From the NCBI GenBank assembly GCA_001897355.1, contig MKST01000007.1:1-64000 (forward strand): a stretch of DNA of 64,000 bases, given 5' to 3'. Every line of letters starts with the position of its first letter. The stretch's first letter is position 1. Positions 55,193 through 63,698 of this stretch are shown here, in pieces. The position numbers and the translations under genes were made by a program. This DNA is from Solirubrobacterales bacterium 67-14 (GTDB lineage: Bacteria > Actinomycetota > Thermoleophilia > Solirubrobacterales > 70-9). The notes beneath the pieces were generated by a model. The model had not been told where the DNA came from, did no database searches, and saw only the letters and a program-made list of their open reading frames with translations.

Positions 55193-56629
55193 TTAAGGGG
55201 TCGAAAAAGGCGTGAGACTGAGGTTCGGAGCGAGACCGCGAAGCTGCGGCGAGACAGGTACCCCGGTGTTCGTTGAACCGGATTCTAGAGCCTCGAAGGC
55301 GTTTTCCGCGTGTCCTGCCGCCCGTTCGAAGGGATAGTCACCGGCCTGTCCCCTCTGGTCGAGGAAGGTCCAGTCGCTCGATTGAACCATCAAGAGCTCC
55401 CGTACCGCCCGTTCGGCCCGCTCCCGTGGCAGTCGCCGGACCGCCTCCGCAACTCGCATCTCCAGGCTGCGGGAGGCCCAGGCGAGATCGGCCACGGCGG
55501 GCGAGTCCCAGGTGTGGAAATCCTTGTCCTCGCCCCAGGTCGAAGGCCGCAACTCGACCTCGCGCGAAGTCTCTCGGTGCTCCGCCGCGGCCGTGTCCAG
55601 GGTGACCAAGCGGACCCCTTTCGCCTCGGCCAGCTGGAGCACATGGCCGAGCCAGGCGGGGCCTTCGGACCACCAGTGGCCGAGCAGCTCGCAGTCGATC
55701 GCAAAGGTGAGCAGCCCCCTTTGCCCGGTCCGGTCCCGGTACGCCTCGAGCCGCTGGCGGGCCGAGTCGAGAAACTCCTCGGCCTGCGCGGTGACCCGCT
55801 CCGCCGCTGCTTCGGGCTCGTAGGGACCGCCGTCGATCCGGAAGATCCGCACGCCGTTCATGGAGAGCCGGTGGAAGTCCAGGTAGCCGGGCCAGGAGGG
55901 GTAGCCGGACATGTCCCAGAGCCAGGCGATCGCCGGCCAGTCGATCGTGAAAGCGAGCGGCCCGGTGGCCGTCCTGACCGGCGCCAGCGCCTGGTCGCCG
56001 GATTCGTGGCGGCTCTGGTCGATGCAGAACCAATCGATGCCATGCCGGGCCAGGTCATTTTCCAGGCCGGGCCGGTAGGCGCATTCCGGCAGCCAGAACC
56101 CGGAGGAATCGCCGAAGCGACGCCGGTGCGAAGCCAGCCCCGCGTCGACCTGGACGTCCAGCCCGGCCCGGGTCGCCAGCAGCGGCAGGACCGCGTGGGT
56201 GGCGCTCGACGGGATCAACGAGACGCCCCGGTCGCGGGCCGCGGCGAAGGCGGCCAGTGGGGAGCCCCCCGAACGCTCGAGCAGGGCAGTCGCCCGCTCG
56301 TATCGGTCCACCTCGGCCTGGGCGGCGGGCACGTGGTCGGGGTCGGCGGTCTCGACGTCTCGCCGGGCCGCGCCCAGCCGGTGCTCACGGAGGAACTCCG
56401 CCAACCGCCCCTCCACCCCCTCGGCCTCGAGCTGGTCGGCCAGGACCGGGGTCACGGTCATGGTCAGGTCCCGGGCGACGTCGAGCACCGGCAGGTGGGA
56501 ACGAACCACGGCGTCGAAAAGCCACTCCTCCCCGAAGGGGTAGGTGCCGAAGCCCTCGACATAGGGCATGTGGGAATGCAGGACGATCGCCAGATCGCCG
56601 GCCCCGCGGGGGGTCGTGTCGTCAGACAT
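55193..56629 (-). CDS. GH57/DUF1957 1,4-alpha-glucan branching-enzyme-like protein
   Basis: 478 residues. GH57 motifs: HSHMPYVEG (motif 1), the nucleophile glutamate E182 in GFWLPECAY, and the acid D312 in LLTFAIDCELLGHWW; a DUF1957 C-terminal helical region follows. Family members introduce alpha-1,6 branches into alpha-1,4-glucan. It overlaps the methyltransferase gene by 8 bases and is 15 bases from the glucosyltransferase, suggesting a joint role in a branched, methylated glucan (inference). Confidence 0.9.
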   Translation of the reverse strand: MSDDTTPRGAGDLAIVLHSHMPYVEGFGTYPFGEEWLFDAVVRSHLPVLDVARDLTMTVTPVLADQLEAEGVEGRLAEFLREHRLGAARRDVETADPDHVPAAQAEVDRYERATALLERSGGSPLAAFAAARDRGVSLIPSSATHAVLPLLATRAGLDVQVDAGLASHRRRFGDSSGFWLPECAYRPGLENDLARHGIDWFCIDQSRHESGDQALAPVRTATGPLAFTIDWPAIAWLWDMSGYPSWPGYLDFHRLSMNGVRIFRIDGGPYEPEAAAERVTAQAEEFLDSARQRLEAYRDRTGQRGLLTFAIDCELLGHWWSEGPAWLGHVLQLAEAKGVRLVTLDTAAAEHRETSREVELRPSTWGEDKDFHTWDSPAVADLAWASRSLEMRVAEAVRRLPRERAERAVRELLMVQSSDWTFLDQRGQAGDYPFERAAGHAENAFEALESGSTNTGVPVSPQLRGLAPNLSLTPFSTP

Positions 56630-57407
56630 GACAGACGGCGAGGAAGTCCAGAGAACCTTCGAGATCGTTGTCGGAGAGGCGGAAATCCGAGGCGTCGATC
56701 GCCGGGGTGAAGCGATCGTAGAACCGCTTGCTCAGACCGAGGCCCTTGTGGACCCGATCCCAGCCCAGTGAAAGCGCCAGTTCGTGCACCTTCAGCTTGC
56801 GAGCGTGGTGGAGCCCGAGGATCTCGACCCGGGAGAAGTGCGGTTCGAGCAGTGCCCGGTACTCCTCCAGCCGGTACTCCTTGATGTGCCACGGGTTGTC
56901 CGACTTCTCGGCGCCCTCCGGCGCGAGGGTGAGCAGGTTCGGGGTCGAGATGTAGGAGACCGGGGCGATCTCGGCGAAGCCGGCAACGAGGGAGTCGGGA
57001 TCCTGGACATGCTCGATGGTCTGAAGGAAGACCACCGCGTCGCGCGGCTCCTTGAAGCTCTCGACCAGTTCCCGCCGGAAGCTGACGTTCTCGCTCGTGT
57101 ACTTGGCGCTGGCGTGCTCGAAGGCTTCGGGGTTGGCGTCGACCCCGATCACCTCGGCGGCGGAGCGGCCCAGCACGCCCGAGCCGTAGCCCTCGCCGCA
57201 GGCGAGATCGACCACTTTCAATCCCTTGACCCGCTCGGCGATCCATTCATAGACGACCAGATGGCGCCGGTACCAGTAGTTCTCTTCGGGCACGTCGGGC
57301 AGGGTCCGCTCGCCGGTCAATTCGAGGGCCGGCACCCCTTCGGGCTGGTTGCTCTGTACGTACGTGTCGGTCAAGGAAAGCGATTCTTCCCTATCTTTGT
57401 CCGCCAT
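56622..57407 (-). CDS. SAM-dependent methyltransferase (Rv3030-like position)
   Basis: 261 residues, class I Rossmann fold: VVDLACGEGYGSGVLGRSA (motif I), GVDANPEAFEHA (motif II), FLQTIEHVQDPDSLV (motif IV with acidic/aromatic ring). The leading ALELTGERTLPDVPEENYWYRRHLV is a family-specific N-terminus. In mycobacteria the equivalent gene acts with a GT4 and a GH57 on methylglucose lipopolysaccharide; the acceptor here is not shown. Its ATG (57405-57407) overlaps the ATG of the divergent methyltransferase (57406-57408), and neither gene has a ribosome site. Confidence 0.87.
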   Translation of the reverse strand: MADKDREESLSLTDTYVQSNQPEGVPALELTGERTLPDVPEENYWYRRHLVVYEWIAERVKGLKVVDLACGEGYGSGVLGRSAAEVIGVDANPEAFEHASAKYTSENVSFRRELVESFKEPRDAVVFLQTIEHVQDPDSLVAGFAEIAPVSYISTPNLLTLAPEGAEKSDNPWHIKEYRLEEYRALLEPHFSRVEILGLHHARKLKVHELALSLGWDRVHKGLGLSKRFYDRFTPAIDASDFRLSDNDLEGSLDFLAVCHV

Positions 57408-58332
57408 GCCCGCTTCCCCGACCGCAACGCCGGAACACATCAAGGACGTGAACACCCGCTACCACGACGCGGCGGCTGACTCCTACGACGCCAAGTGGGG
57501 GATCGATTTCGGCGACATCGGCCAGCATCAGGTCGCGCTGAAGCTGAAGAAGGCGCTCGGAGAGATGCCGGAGACGCTCGGTGACACGCTCGAGATCGGG
57601 GCCGGCACCGGATACTTCTCGCTCAACCTCGCCACCCAGGGCCTGATCGGCAGCCTGACCGCCACCGACATCTCACCCGGCATGCTGAAGTCCCTGGCCC
57701 GGACCGCCAAACAACTTGATTTCCCGGTGAAGACCGTGGTCACCGAAGCCGAGGTACTGCCCTTCGAGGACGAATCCTTCGACACGGTGATCGGCCACGC
57801 CGTCCTCCACCACATCCCCGACCTCGACCAGGCCTTCTCCGAGTTCTTCCGGGTGCTGCGACCGGGCGGGCGGATCGTCTTCTGCGGCGAACCCTCCCGC
57901 TACGGCGACCGGCTCGCGGCCGTGCCGAAGCGAACCGGCAACCTTCTCGCCCCGGTCTGGCGCCGCCTGGTCGGTGCCGACACGCTCGAACACACGGAAG
58001 AGGAGATGGCCGACGACGAGCACAGCCTCGAACCCGAGGTCGACGTCCACGCCTTCGTCCCGGCCGACCTGCGGGCGATCCCGCCGCGGTCTGGTTTCGT
58101 CGATACCAAGGTGAACGGCGAGGAACTGGTCGCCAACGTCTGGGGCTGGGGCATGCGTTCGATGGAATCGACCGCCACCCCGGAAACGATCCCGCTGCGC
58201 TGGCGGAACTTCGCCTTCAAGAGCTACATCGCCTTCCAGAAGGTGGACAACAACGTGTTGGAGCCCCACCTGCCGGCGGAACTCTTCTACAACCTGCTGC
58301 TATCGGCGAAGAAGCCGGCGTCTCATAAGTAA
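57406..58332 (+). CDS. Class I SAM-dependent methyltransferase, divergent gene
   Basis: 308 residues: TLEIGAGTGYFSLNLATQG (motif I), ATDISPGMLKSLARTAK, VLPFEDESFDTVIGHAVLHHI (UbiE/Coq5-like motif), FFRVLRPGGRIVFCGEP. The C-terminal 100 residues are an added domain. Substrate unknown. TATCTT lies 8 bases before ATG (57392-57397), within the coding region of the opposing methyltransferase, so a leaderless transcript is plausible. A GTG at 57447 is a possible later start. Ends AAG TAA in repeat copy E. Confidence 0.87.
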   Translation: MPASPTATPEHIKDVNTRYHDAAADSYDAKWGIDFGDIGQHQVALKLKKALGEMPETLGDTLEIGAGTGYFSLNLATQGLIGSLTATDISPGMLKSLARTAKQLDFPVKTVVTEAEVLPFEDESFDTVIGHAVLHHIPDLDQAFSEFFRVLRPGGRIVFCGEPSRYGDRLAAVPKRTGNLLAPVWRRLVGADTLEHTEEEMADDEHSLEPEVDVHAFVPADLRAIPPRSGFVDTKVNGEELVANVWGWGMRSMESTATPETIPLRWRNFAFKSYIAFQKVDNNVLEPHLPAELFYNLLLSAKKPASHK

Positions 58333-58378
58333 GCCGAACCCGCCGGCCACGAGATTCAAGGATGGTCAGACCGGCTTA
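58327..58378 (+). repeat. Decayed copy E of the 3'-end palindromic repeat
   Basis: AAGTAAGCC, AACCCGCCGGCC, ACGAGA, GGATGG and ACCGGCTT match the frame and second hairpin of the family, but hairpin 1 is deleted and hairpin 2 is interrupted. AAGTAA forms the end of the methyltransferase gene, and bases 58356-58378 encode the last residues and stop of OppF on the other strand. Confidence 0.6.
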
Positions 58379-59195
58379 GGTCCATCCCTACGTGCGGTAT
58401 CGAATCGATCAAGGCCTGTGTGTAAGGCTCCTTGGGGGAATGAAGGAGATCATCGACCGGGCCCGTTTCGATCACCTCGCCACGGCGCATCACCAATGCC
58501 TCGTCGGCGATCTGCCTGGCGACGGCGAGATCGTGGGTGATCACCAGGTAGGCAAGCGAGAACTCGTCTCGCAGCTCGTCCAACAGGTTCAGGATCTGCG
58601 CTTGCACCGACGTGTCGAGAGCGGAGACCGCCTCGTCCAGAACCAGGACCCGCGGTCGTACGGCCAAGGCGCGCGCGATCGCCGCTCGCTGCCGCTGGCC
58701 GCCAGACAATTCGCGCGGCAACGCGGTGAGCGAGCGGGCCGGCAGACCGACCGATTCGATCAGATCTCCGATCCTCGTCTTACGATCCTCCGGACCCAGG
58801 TCCGTTCCGACGCGCAGTACTTCGTCCAGCATCCGCCGGACGCTCTGGCGCGGATCGAGCGAAACATACGGATCCTGGAAAACCATCTGGATCCGGCCGG
58901 CCAGCTTGCGCCGCATCCGCACCCCCTGGATTCCGGTCACCTGCAGACCGTCGACGCTGACCGACCCCGAAGTCGGGGGCTCGAGACCGACCAGGATGCG
59001 CGCCGTGGTCGTCTTGCCAGACCCGGATTCACCCACCAGCGCGACGGAACCACCCGCCGCGATCGAGAAGCTGAGACCGGAGACGGCCTCCACCACGGTG
59101 CTCGTTCGCCCGAACATGCCCCGGCGTTCCTCGAACCGTTTGTTGAGATCCTTGACCACGACGATCGGCGCGCTGCGACTCTCAATCGAGCTCAT
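58356..59195 (-). CDS. Oligopeptide-type ABC transporter ATPase (OppF/DppF-like)
   Basis: 279 residues: Walker A GESGSGKTT, Q-loop FQDPYVSLDPRQSV (the DPP/OPP hallmark), signature ELSGGQRQR, Walker B LVLDEAVSALD, H-loop ITHD. The C-terminal Opp extension is shorter than usual: the protein stops shortly after YTQALIDSIPHVG and its last seven residues lie in repeat copy E. ATG at 59195 has GAGGAG 7 bases upstream. Overlaps oppD by 14 bases. Confidence 0.9.
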   Translation of the reverse strand: MSSIESRSAPIVVVKDLNKRFEERRGMFGRTSTVVEAVSGLSFSIAAGGSVALVGESGSGKTTTARILVGLEPPTSGSVSVDGLQVTGIQGVRMRRKLAGRIQMVFQDPYVSLDPRQSVRRMLDEVLRVGTDLGPEDRKTRIGDLIESVGLPARSLTALPRELSGGQRQRAAIARALAVRPRVLVLDEAVSALDTSVQAQILNLLDELRDEFSLAYLVITHDLAVARQIADEALVMRRGEVIETGPVDDLLHSPKEPYTQALIDSIPHVGMDLSRSDHP

Positions 59196-60150
59196 CGGCA
59201 ATCTCCTCGATCCGCACGCAGGCGGACTCGCGCCCCGGGGCGGCCGGTCGCAGTTCAATCGAGGCCCGCTCACATTCAGGCTTTACCCACGAACATCGAG
59301 GGGCGAATGGGCAGCCAGGCGGTGCATCCAGCCCTGAAACGGGTGTTCCCGGAATGGCTTCCAGTTTCGAACGAGGGCCCGACAGCGGTGGCCGTGCCCG
59401 GAGCAGCCCGTGCGTGTAGGGGTGGAATTGACGGGCGAACACGTCGGCTGCCGCGCCGGACTCGACGATCTTCCCCGCGTACATGACGAGGATTCGATCG
59501 CAGACGACCGATGCGAGCTCCAGGTCATGAGTGATGAAAAGGGTCGCCAGATCACGATCCCGCTTCAACTCCATGAGGATCGACATGATTTCGACCTGAG
59601 TCGTCACGTCGAGCGCCGTGGTCGGCTCGTCGGCGATCAGCAACTCCGGTTCGACCGCCAACGCGCCGGCGATCATCACGCGCTGGAGCATCCCGCCGGA
59701 CAGCTGATCGGGATACGAGTCGGCACAACGCTCCGGGTCGGCGATGCCTACGTCCGTGAGCAACTGGATCGCCCGCTGCCGGGCTTCGCGACGCGATATC
59801 CCTTGCTGCCTCAACGGTTCGCTGATGTGGTCATGCACTCGCCAGAGCGGATCCACGTGGGCCCGGGGATCCTGGAAGATCATGGCCGTGCGCGTAGCAC
59901 GAAGGTCACGGAGCCCGGTCCGCGAAAGAGCGAGTACGTCCGTCCCGTCCAGCTCGAGCGAGCCCCGCTGTTCGGCGCCCCGCGGCAGCAGTCGGATCAA
60001 CGACCGAGCGGTCATCGACTTGCCCGAGCCCGATTCCCCGACCAGTCCCACGAACTCGCCGCGACCGACCTCGAAGGAAACCTCATTCACGACCGCAGCC
60101 ATATTCCCGTCGCGGGGCAGCTTCACGGTCATGTCCCGGACCTGGAGCAT
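59182..60150 (-). CDS. Oligopeptide-type ABC transporter ATPase (OppD/DppD-like)
   Basis: 322 residues: Walker [24 protein letters not shown], signature QLSGGMLQR, Walker [15 protein letters not shown]-loop FITHDLELA, and the C-terminal peptide-transporter domain with cysteines [16 protein letters not shown] and SACVR (an oligopeptide-transporter zinc/iron-sulfur-like motif). Complete. Seven bases separate it from the permease gene upstream. Confidence 0.92.
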   Translation of the reverse strand: MLQVRDMTVKLPRDGNMAAVVNEVSFEVGRGEFVGLVGESGSGKSMTARSLIRLLPRGAEQRGSLELDGTDVLALSRTGLRDLRATRTAMIFQDPRAHVDPLWRVHDHISEPLRQQGISRREARQRAIQLLTDVGIADPERCADSYPDQLSGGMLQRVMIAGALAVEPELLIADEPTTALDVTTQVEIMSILMELKRDRDLATLFITHDLELASVVCDRILVMYAGKIVESGAAADVFARQFHPYTHGLLRARPPLSGPRSKLEAIPGTPVSGLDAPPGCPFAPRCSWVKPECERASIELRPAAPGRESACVRIEEIADELD

Positions 60151-60157
60151 GGGACGA

Positions 60158-61018
60158 TCAGACGCTCCTCTGAAGACGGTCCGAGATCGCCTGGCCGACC
60201 AGGTTCACGCAGACCACGGTCACGATGATCGCCAGCGACGGCCAGATCACCGGGTTCGCGGTGGTGAGGATCGTCGCCTTGCCGTCGGACAGCATGGTGC
60301 CCCAGTCCGAGGTCGGAGGGCTGGCGCCCAGCCCGATGAACGAGAGGGCCGCGAGGTCCAGCAACGCGTACCCGAAGTTGAGCGTGAGCTGGGCGATCAG
60401 CGGGCCGGAGATGTTAGGCAGAAGGTGGTTGAAGACGATCCTCGGGGTTCCGAATCCCTGCAGCCGGCAGGCTGCCAGATACTGCTTGTGACGTTCCGAG
60501 ACGACCAGGCCGCGGACCACCCGGGCCATCAAGGGGATGTACGTGATCGAGATCGCGATCACGGCCGGAACGAGGCCCCGGCCGAAGGTAGCGACGATGA
60601 CGATCGCCAGGAGCAAGCTCGGGAAGGCGAGCATCAGGTCCCAGAGACGGCCGAGCGCGCCGTCGAGGAAGCCTCCGATGAACCCGCCCAGCAGGCCGAG
60701 CCCACCGCCGATCAGGGTCGAGACCAGCACGATCACCAGCGGGCCGCCGAGGCTCGCCCGAGTTCCGTAGACCAGTCGCGAGAATATGTCGCGACCCGAT
60801 CCGTCCGCCCCGAGGAGATGAGCCCCCGAAGGCTGCGCGAGCGAACTCGAGAGCACGCCGTTGTTCGGATCCTGGGGCGCGACCAACGGCGCGAAGACAG
60901 CCACCAAGACCAGGAGCGTCAGAACTGCGGCTGCGCTCCAGGTGAGATATCCCCCACGTTGTACGCGGAACGGGACCCGACCCGTTCGGGACATCCGATC
61001 GGCGGCCCAGGCGATCAC
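60158..61018 (-). CDS. Oligopeptide-type ABC transporter permease (OppC/DppC-like)
   Basis: 286 residues with six membrane helices and the EAA-loop region ERHKQYLAACRLQGFGTPRIVFNHLLPN between helices 3 and 4. The N-terminal OppC domain (DPNNGVLSSSLAQPSGAHLLGADGSGRDIFSR) is intact. The start is GTG, overlapping the OppB stop by 4 bases (GTGA). Confidence 0.92.
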   Translation of the reverse strand: MIAWAADRMSRTGRVPFRVQRGGYLTWSAAAVLTLLVLVAVFAPLVAPQDPNNGVLSSSLAQPSGAHLLGADGSGRDIFSRLVYGTRASLGGPLVIVLVSTLIGGGLGLLGGFIGGFLDGALGRLWDLMLAFPSLLLAIVIVATFGRGLVPAVIAISITYIPLMARVVRGLVVSERHKQYLAACRLQGFGTPRIVFNHLLPNISGPLIAQLTLNFGYALLDLAALSFIGLGASPPTSDWGTMLSDGKATILTTANPVIWPSLAIIVTVVCVNLVGQAISDRLQRSV

Positions 61019-61968
61019 GACGCCTTCCCCGCGGCGAGCCTGACCCGGGGATCGATCAGGGCGTAGAGCAGATCGACGACCAGATTGATGACCAGAAAGG
61101 CGAAGACGAGGATCAGCGCGATCGCCTGGACCACGGCGAAGTCGCCGCTCTGCACCGAATCGACCAGGAGACCACCGAGGCCGTTCAGCCCGAACGCGTA
61201 CTCGACCACTACCGCCCCGGAGAGCAGATATCCCACGATCAGCCCCGAGATGGTCACCACCGGAATCAGAGCGTGGCGAAAGGCATGCTTCACGACCACC
61301 GAGCGGCCGGACAGTCCACGACTCCTCGCCGTCTCGATGAATTCCTGATTCAAGGTGCGAATCATCGAGATTCTGGCGGTCCTGCCGACCAGTGCGACGA
61401 CCGATGCGGCAAGCGCGATCGACGGCAGGATCAGATGTCGAATCTGATCGAACCCGCCATCACCGAGCCCGAGCGCCGGCAGCCACCCGAGATCGATCGC
61501 GACCACTGAGATGAGTATCAGGCTCATGATCGCCGGGGAAACGGCGGCTAGAACCAAGACGAACAGGGAGATGCCTACGTCCAACGCACCGCCGGCTTTC
61601 AGGGCACTAACCATCCCGAGCACTACGCCGACCAACATGATCAGGACGCTTGCCATCAGCGTCAGCTGCATGGTCGGCATGATCCGCGGCCCGACCACGT
61701 TGGCGACCGAATCCGTGAGGGTGATCGAGTCGCCGAAGTCACCGGTCACGAATCGGCCCAGCCAGAGGCCGTACTGGGTGAAGAACGGGTCGTCCAGGTG
61801 ATACTCCTCGGTGACCCGCTCGTAGGCTTCCGGCGTCGCTTGCTTGCCGCCCAGGAGGACCGCCTCCGGGCTGCCCGGCGCCAGGTACATCATCGAGAAG
61901 ATCACAAACGACGCGACCAGCAGCAGCACCGGCATCAGCAGGATGCGCTTCGCCGCCAGGGCCAGCAT
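61015..61968 (-). CDS. Oligopeptide-type ABC transporter permease (OppB/DppB-like)
   Basis: 317 residues, six membrane helices; the EAA loop is FIETARSRGLSGRSVVVKHAFRHALIPVVT. N-terminus MLALAAKRILLMPVLLLVASF, with LAPGSPEAVLL next. ATG overlaps the stop of the flavoprotein gene (TGATG); longer starts would extend into it. No substrate-binding protein gene is in the window; it may lie beyond base 64000. Confidence 0.92.
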   Translation of the reverse strand: MLALAAKRILLMPVLLLVASFVIFSMMYLAPGSPEAVLLGGKQATPEAYERVTEEYHLDDPFFTQYGLWLGRFVTGDFGDSITLTDSVANVVGPRIMPTMQLTLMASVLIMLVGVVLGMVSALKAGGALDVGISLFVLVLAAVSPAIMSLILISVVAIDLGWLPALGLGDGGFDQIRHLILPSIALAASVVALVGRTARISMIRTLNQEFIETARSRGLSGRSVVVKHAFRHALIPVVTISGLIVGYLLSGAVVVEYAFGLNGLGGLLVDSVQSGDFAVVQAIALILVFAFLVINLVVDLLYALIDPRVRLAAGKAS

Positions 61969-63698
61969 CAGGACGACCTCACCCGATCGACCAGCTTCCG
62001 CAGGCGGGGGTTGCGCGCCGCCGCCAGGGCCAAGTACCCGAGGCCCGGACGGTCCAGCAGCCTGCTCAGACTCTCGTACCACCGACCGTCGCGCTCGTCC
62101 CATCTGCCGGTGGCCCCGGTAAAGGGCAGGTTTCGATCGAGCAGCACGGCCCGGGCGCAGTTGTGGCCCGGCGCACCGGTGACGCCGCCGCCCGGATGGG
62201 CGCCCGCACCGCAGAGATACAGGCCGTCCAGCGGCGTGTGATAGCTGCCGTACCCAGGCAGTGGACGGCCGGCGAACAGCTGCTCCGGCGTCATCGCTCC
62301 ATGGAAGATGTTGCCGCCGGTCAACCCGTACTCGCGTTCCAAGTCGAGCGGCGTGAGGGCCCGGGCTTCGATGATCGAACTCTCGAACCCGGGCGCGTGG
62401 CGTTCTATCGCCGCCTTGGCCTGCCCGACGAGCCGGTCGCGCGATTCATCCCAGGAGCCCGACGCCAGCTCGAAGGGCAGCTGCTGGATGCCGGTGGTGA
62501 TGATGTGGGTGCCGGGTGCGGTGAGCGAGTCGTCGTGGACGCTCTGGATCGTCATCTCGACCGGCGGGTCGTCGATCATCTCGCCTCGGGCCTGTGCCTG
62601 GCAGGCTCGCTCGAAGGCCTCGGTGTCAGTGTCCAAGACGGTCACGGCCCGGTGCGGCGCCTGGACCTCACCGCTGAAGTCGCTGAACCGGGGGAGCCGA
62701 TCGACTGCGAAGTGCACCCTGCCCATCGTGCCCGAGTAGTCGAGGCCCTCCACCCGTTCGACGAAGGCCGAGTCGAGATCGCTTCGATCGACGAGGCCGA
62801 GGAAAGTCCGCTTCGGGTCGGCGTTGGACACCACCACCGCGGCGTCCAGTTCCTCACCGTCCGCGAGCACGACTCCCGTGGCCCGCCCTGACTCGACCCG
62901 GATCGTCGCGACCGGCGCCTCGGTCCGGATCCGCACCCCCTTCTCGCGAGCCCGCATCGCCAGCGCGTTGCTGATCGCGCCCATGCCACCACGGGCAAAC
63001 CCGAACTCGCCGAACCGGCCATCGAACTCCCCCCAAGAATGGTGCGAGTAGACATAAGCGGTGCCGGGGCTGGCCGGCCCGCCATGCACCGAGGTCAGGG
63101 ACAAGAAGAAAAAGAACCCCTTCAGCTCCTCGGCCTCGAAATGAGCGTCGAGCAGATCCGCTATCGAGCCGGTCAGGAAAGCGTCGAACAGATCGCCGTC
63201 CCCGCGGCGCCGGAACTCGTCACGAAGTTCCTCGAAGGTCGGAGGGTCGGCGAGGAGGGCCGGTCGAGCGAGCCTCGCCACCCGTTCCAGCCTGGCCCCG
63301 AACCGAACGAACTTCGCCGCTTCCCGGCGGCCGAACCGCATCTGGATCTGAGCCAGAGTTCGATCCAGCTCGCGGTGGATGAGAAAGCTCCGGCCGCTCC
63401 GATCGATGCTGACCGCGAGCGGATCCGCCTGGTAGAGCTCAAGGCCATAACGGCTCAGATCGAAATCGCGCCATATGCGTGGTTCCAAGCCGGGACCAGC
63501 GACGAAGGCGCAACTGGAGCAGAGGAAGCCGGGGATCAGCTCCTCCGTCACGCAGGCGCCGCCGACGATGTCGCGACGTTCGAGCACAGTCACCTCGAAC
63601 CCACCTTCGGCCAGATAGTTGGCCGTGACCAGGCCGTTGTGCCCGGCGCCGATCACGATCGCCGTTCGTGCCATTCGGCTGTCCTCGGACGCGGTCAT
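61968..63698 (-). CDS. NAD(P)/FAD oxidoreductase (phytoene dehydrogenase/PYROXD2-like)
   Basis: 576-residue flavoprotein of the CrtI/amine-oxidase group. FAD site AIVIGAGHNGLVTANYLAEGG followed by VLERRDIVGGACVTEE; the C-terminal flavin contact is LYLCGAGAHPGGGVTGAPGHN. Closest by pattern to PYROXD2-type proteins of unknown substrate rather than carotenoid desaturases, and no carotenoid genes are nearby. Overlaps the LacI gene by 4 bases and oppB by 1 base, so it belongs to the transport operon and may oxidise the imported compound (inference). A second ATG 8 codons in could be the start. Confidence 0.87.
   Translation of the reverse strand: MTASEDSRMARTAIVIGAGHNGLVTANYLAEGGFEVTVLERRDIVGGACVTEELIPGFLCSSCAFVAGPGLEPRIWRDFDLSRYGLELYQADPLAVSIDRSGRSFLIHRELDRTLAQIQMRFGRREAAKFVRFGARLERVARLARPALLADPPTFEELRDEFRRRGDGDLFDAFLTGSIADLLDAHFEAEELKGFFFFLSLTSVHGGPASPGTAYVYSHHSWGEFDGRFGEFGFARGGMGAISNALAMRAREKGVRIRTEAPVATIRVESGRATGVVLADGEELDAAVVVSNADPKRTFLGLVDRSDLDSAFVERVEGLDYSGTMGRVHFAVDRLPRFSDFSGEVQAPHRAVTVLDTDTEAFERACQAQARGEMIDDPPVEMTIQSVHDDSLTAPGTHIITTGIQQLPFELASGSWDESRDRLVGQAKAAIERHAPGFESSIIEARALTPLDLEREYGLTGGNIFHGAMTPEQLFAGRPLPGYGSYHTPLDGLYLCGAGAHPGGGVTGAPGHNCARAVLLDRNLPFTGATGRWDERDGRWYESLSRLLDRPGLGYLALAAARNPRLRKLVDRVRSS

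Noticed and set aside
61968-63698. Carotenoid phytoene desaturase
   Set aside because: No crtB, crtE or other carotenoid gene nearby, and the sequence pattern is closer to PYROXD2-type proteins.
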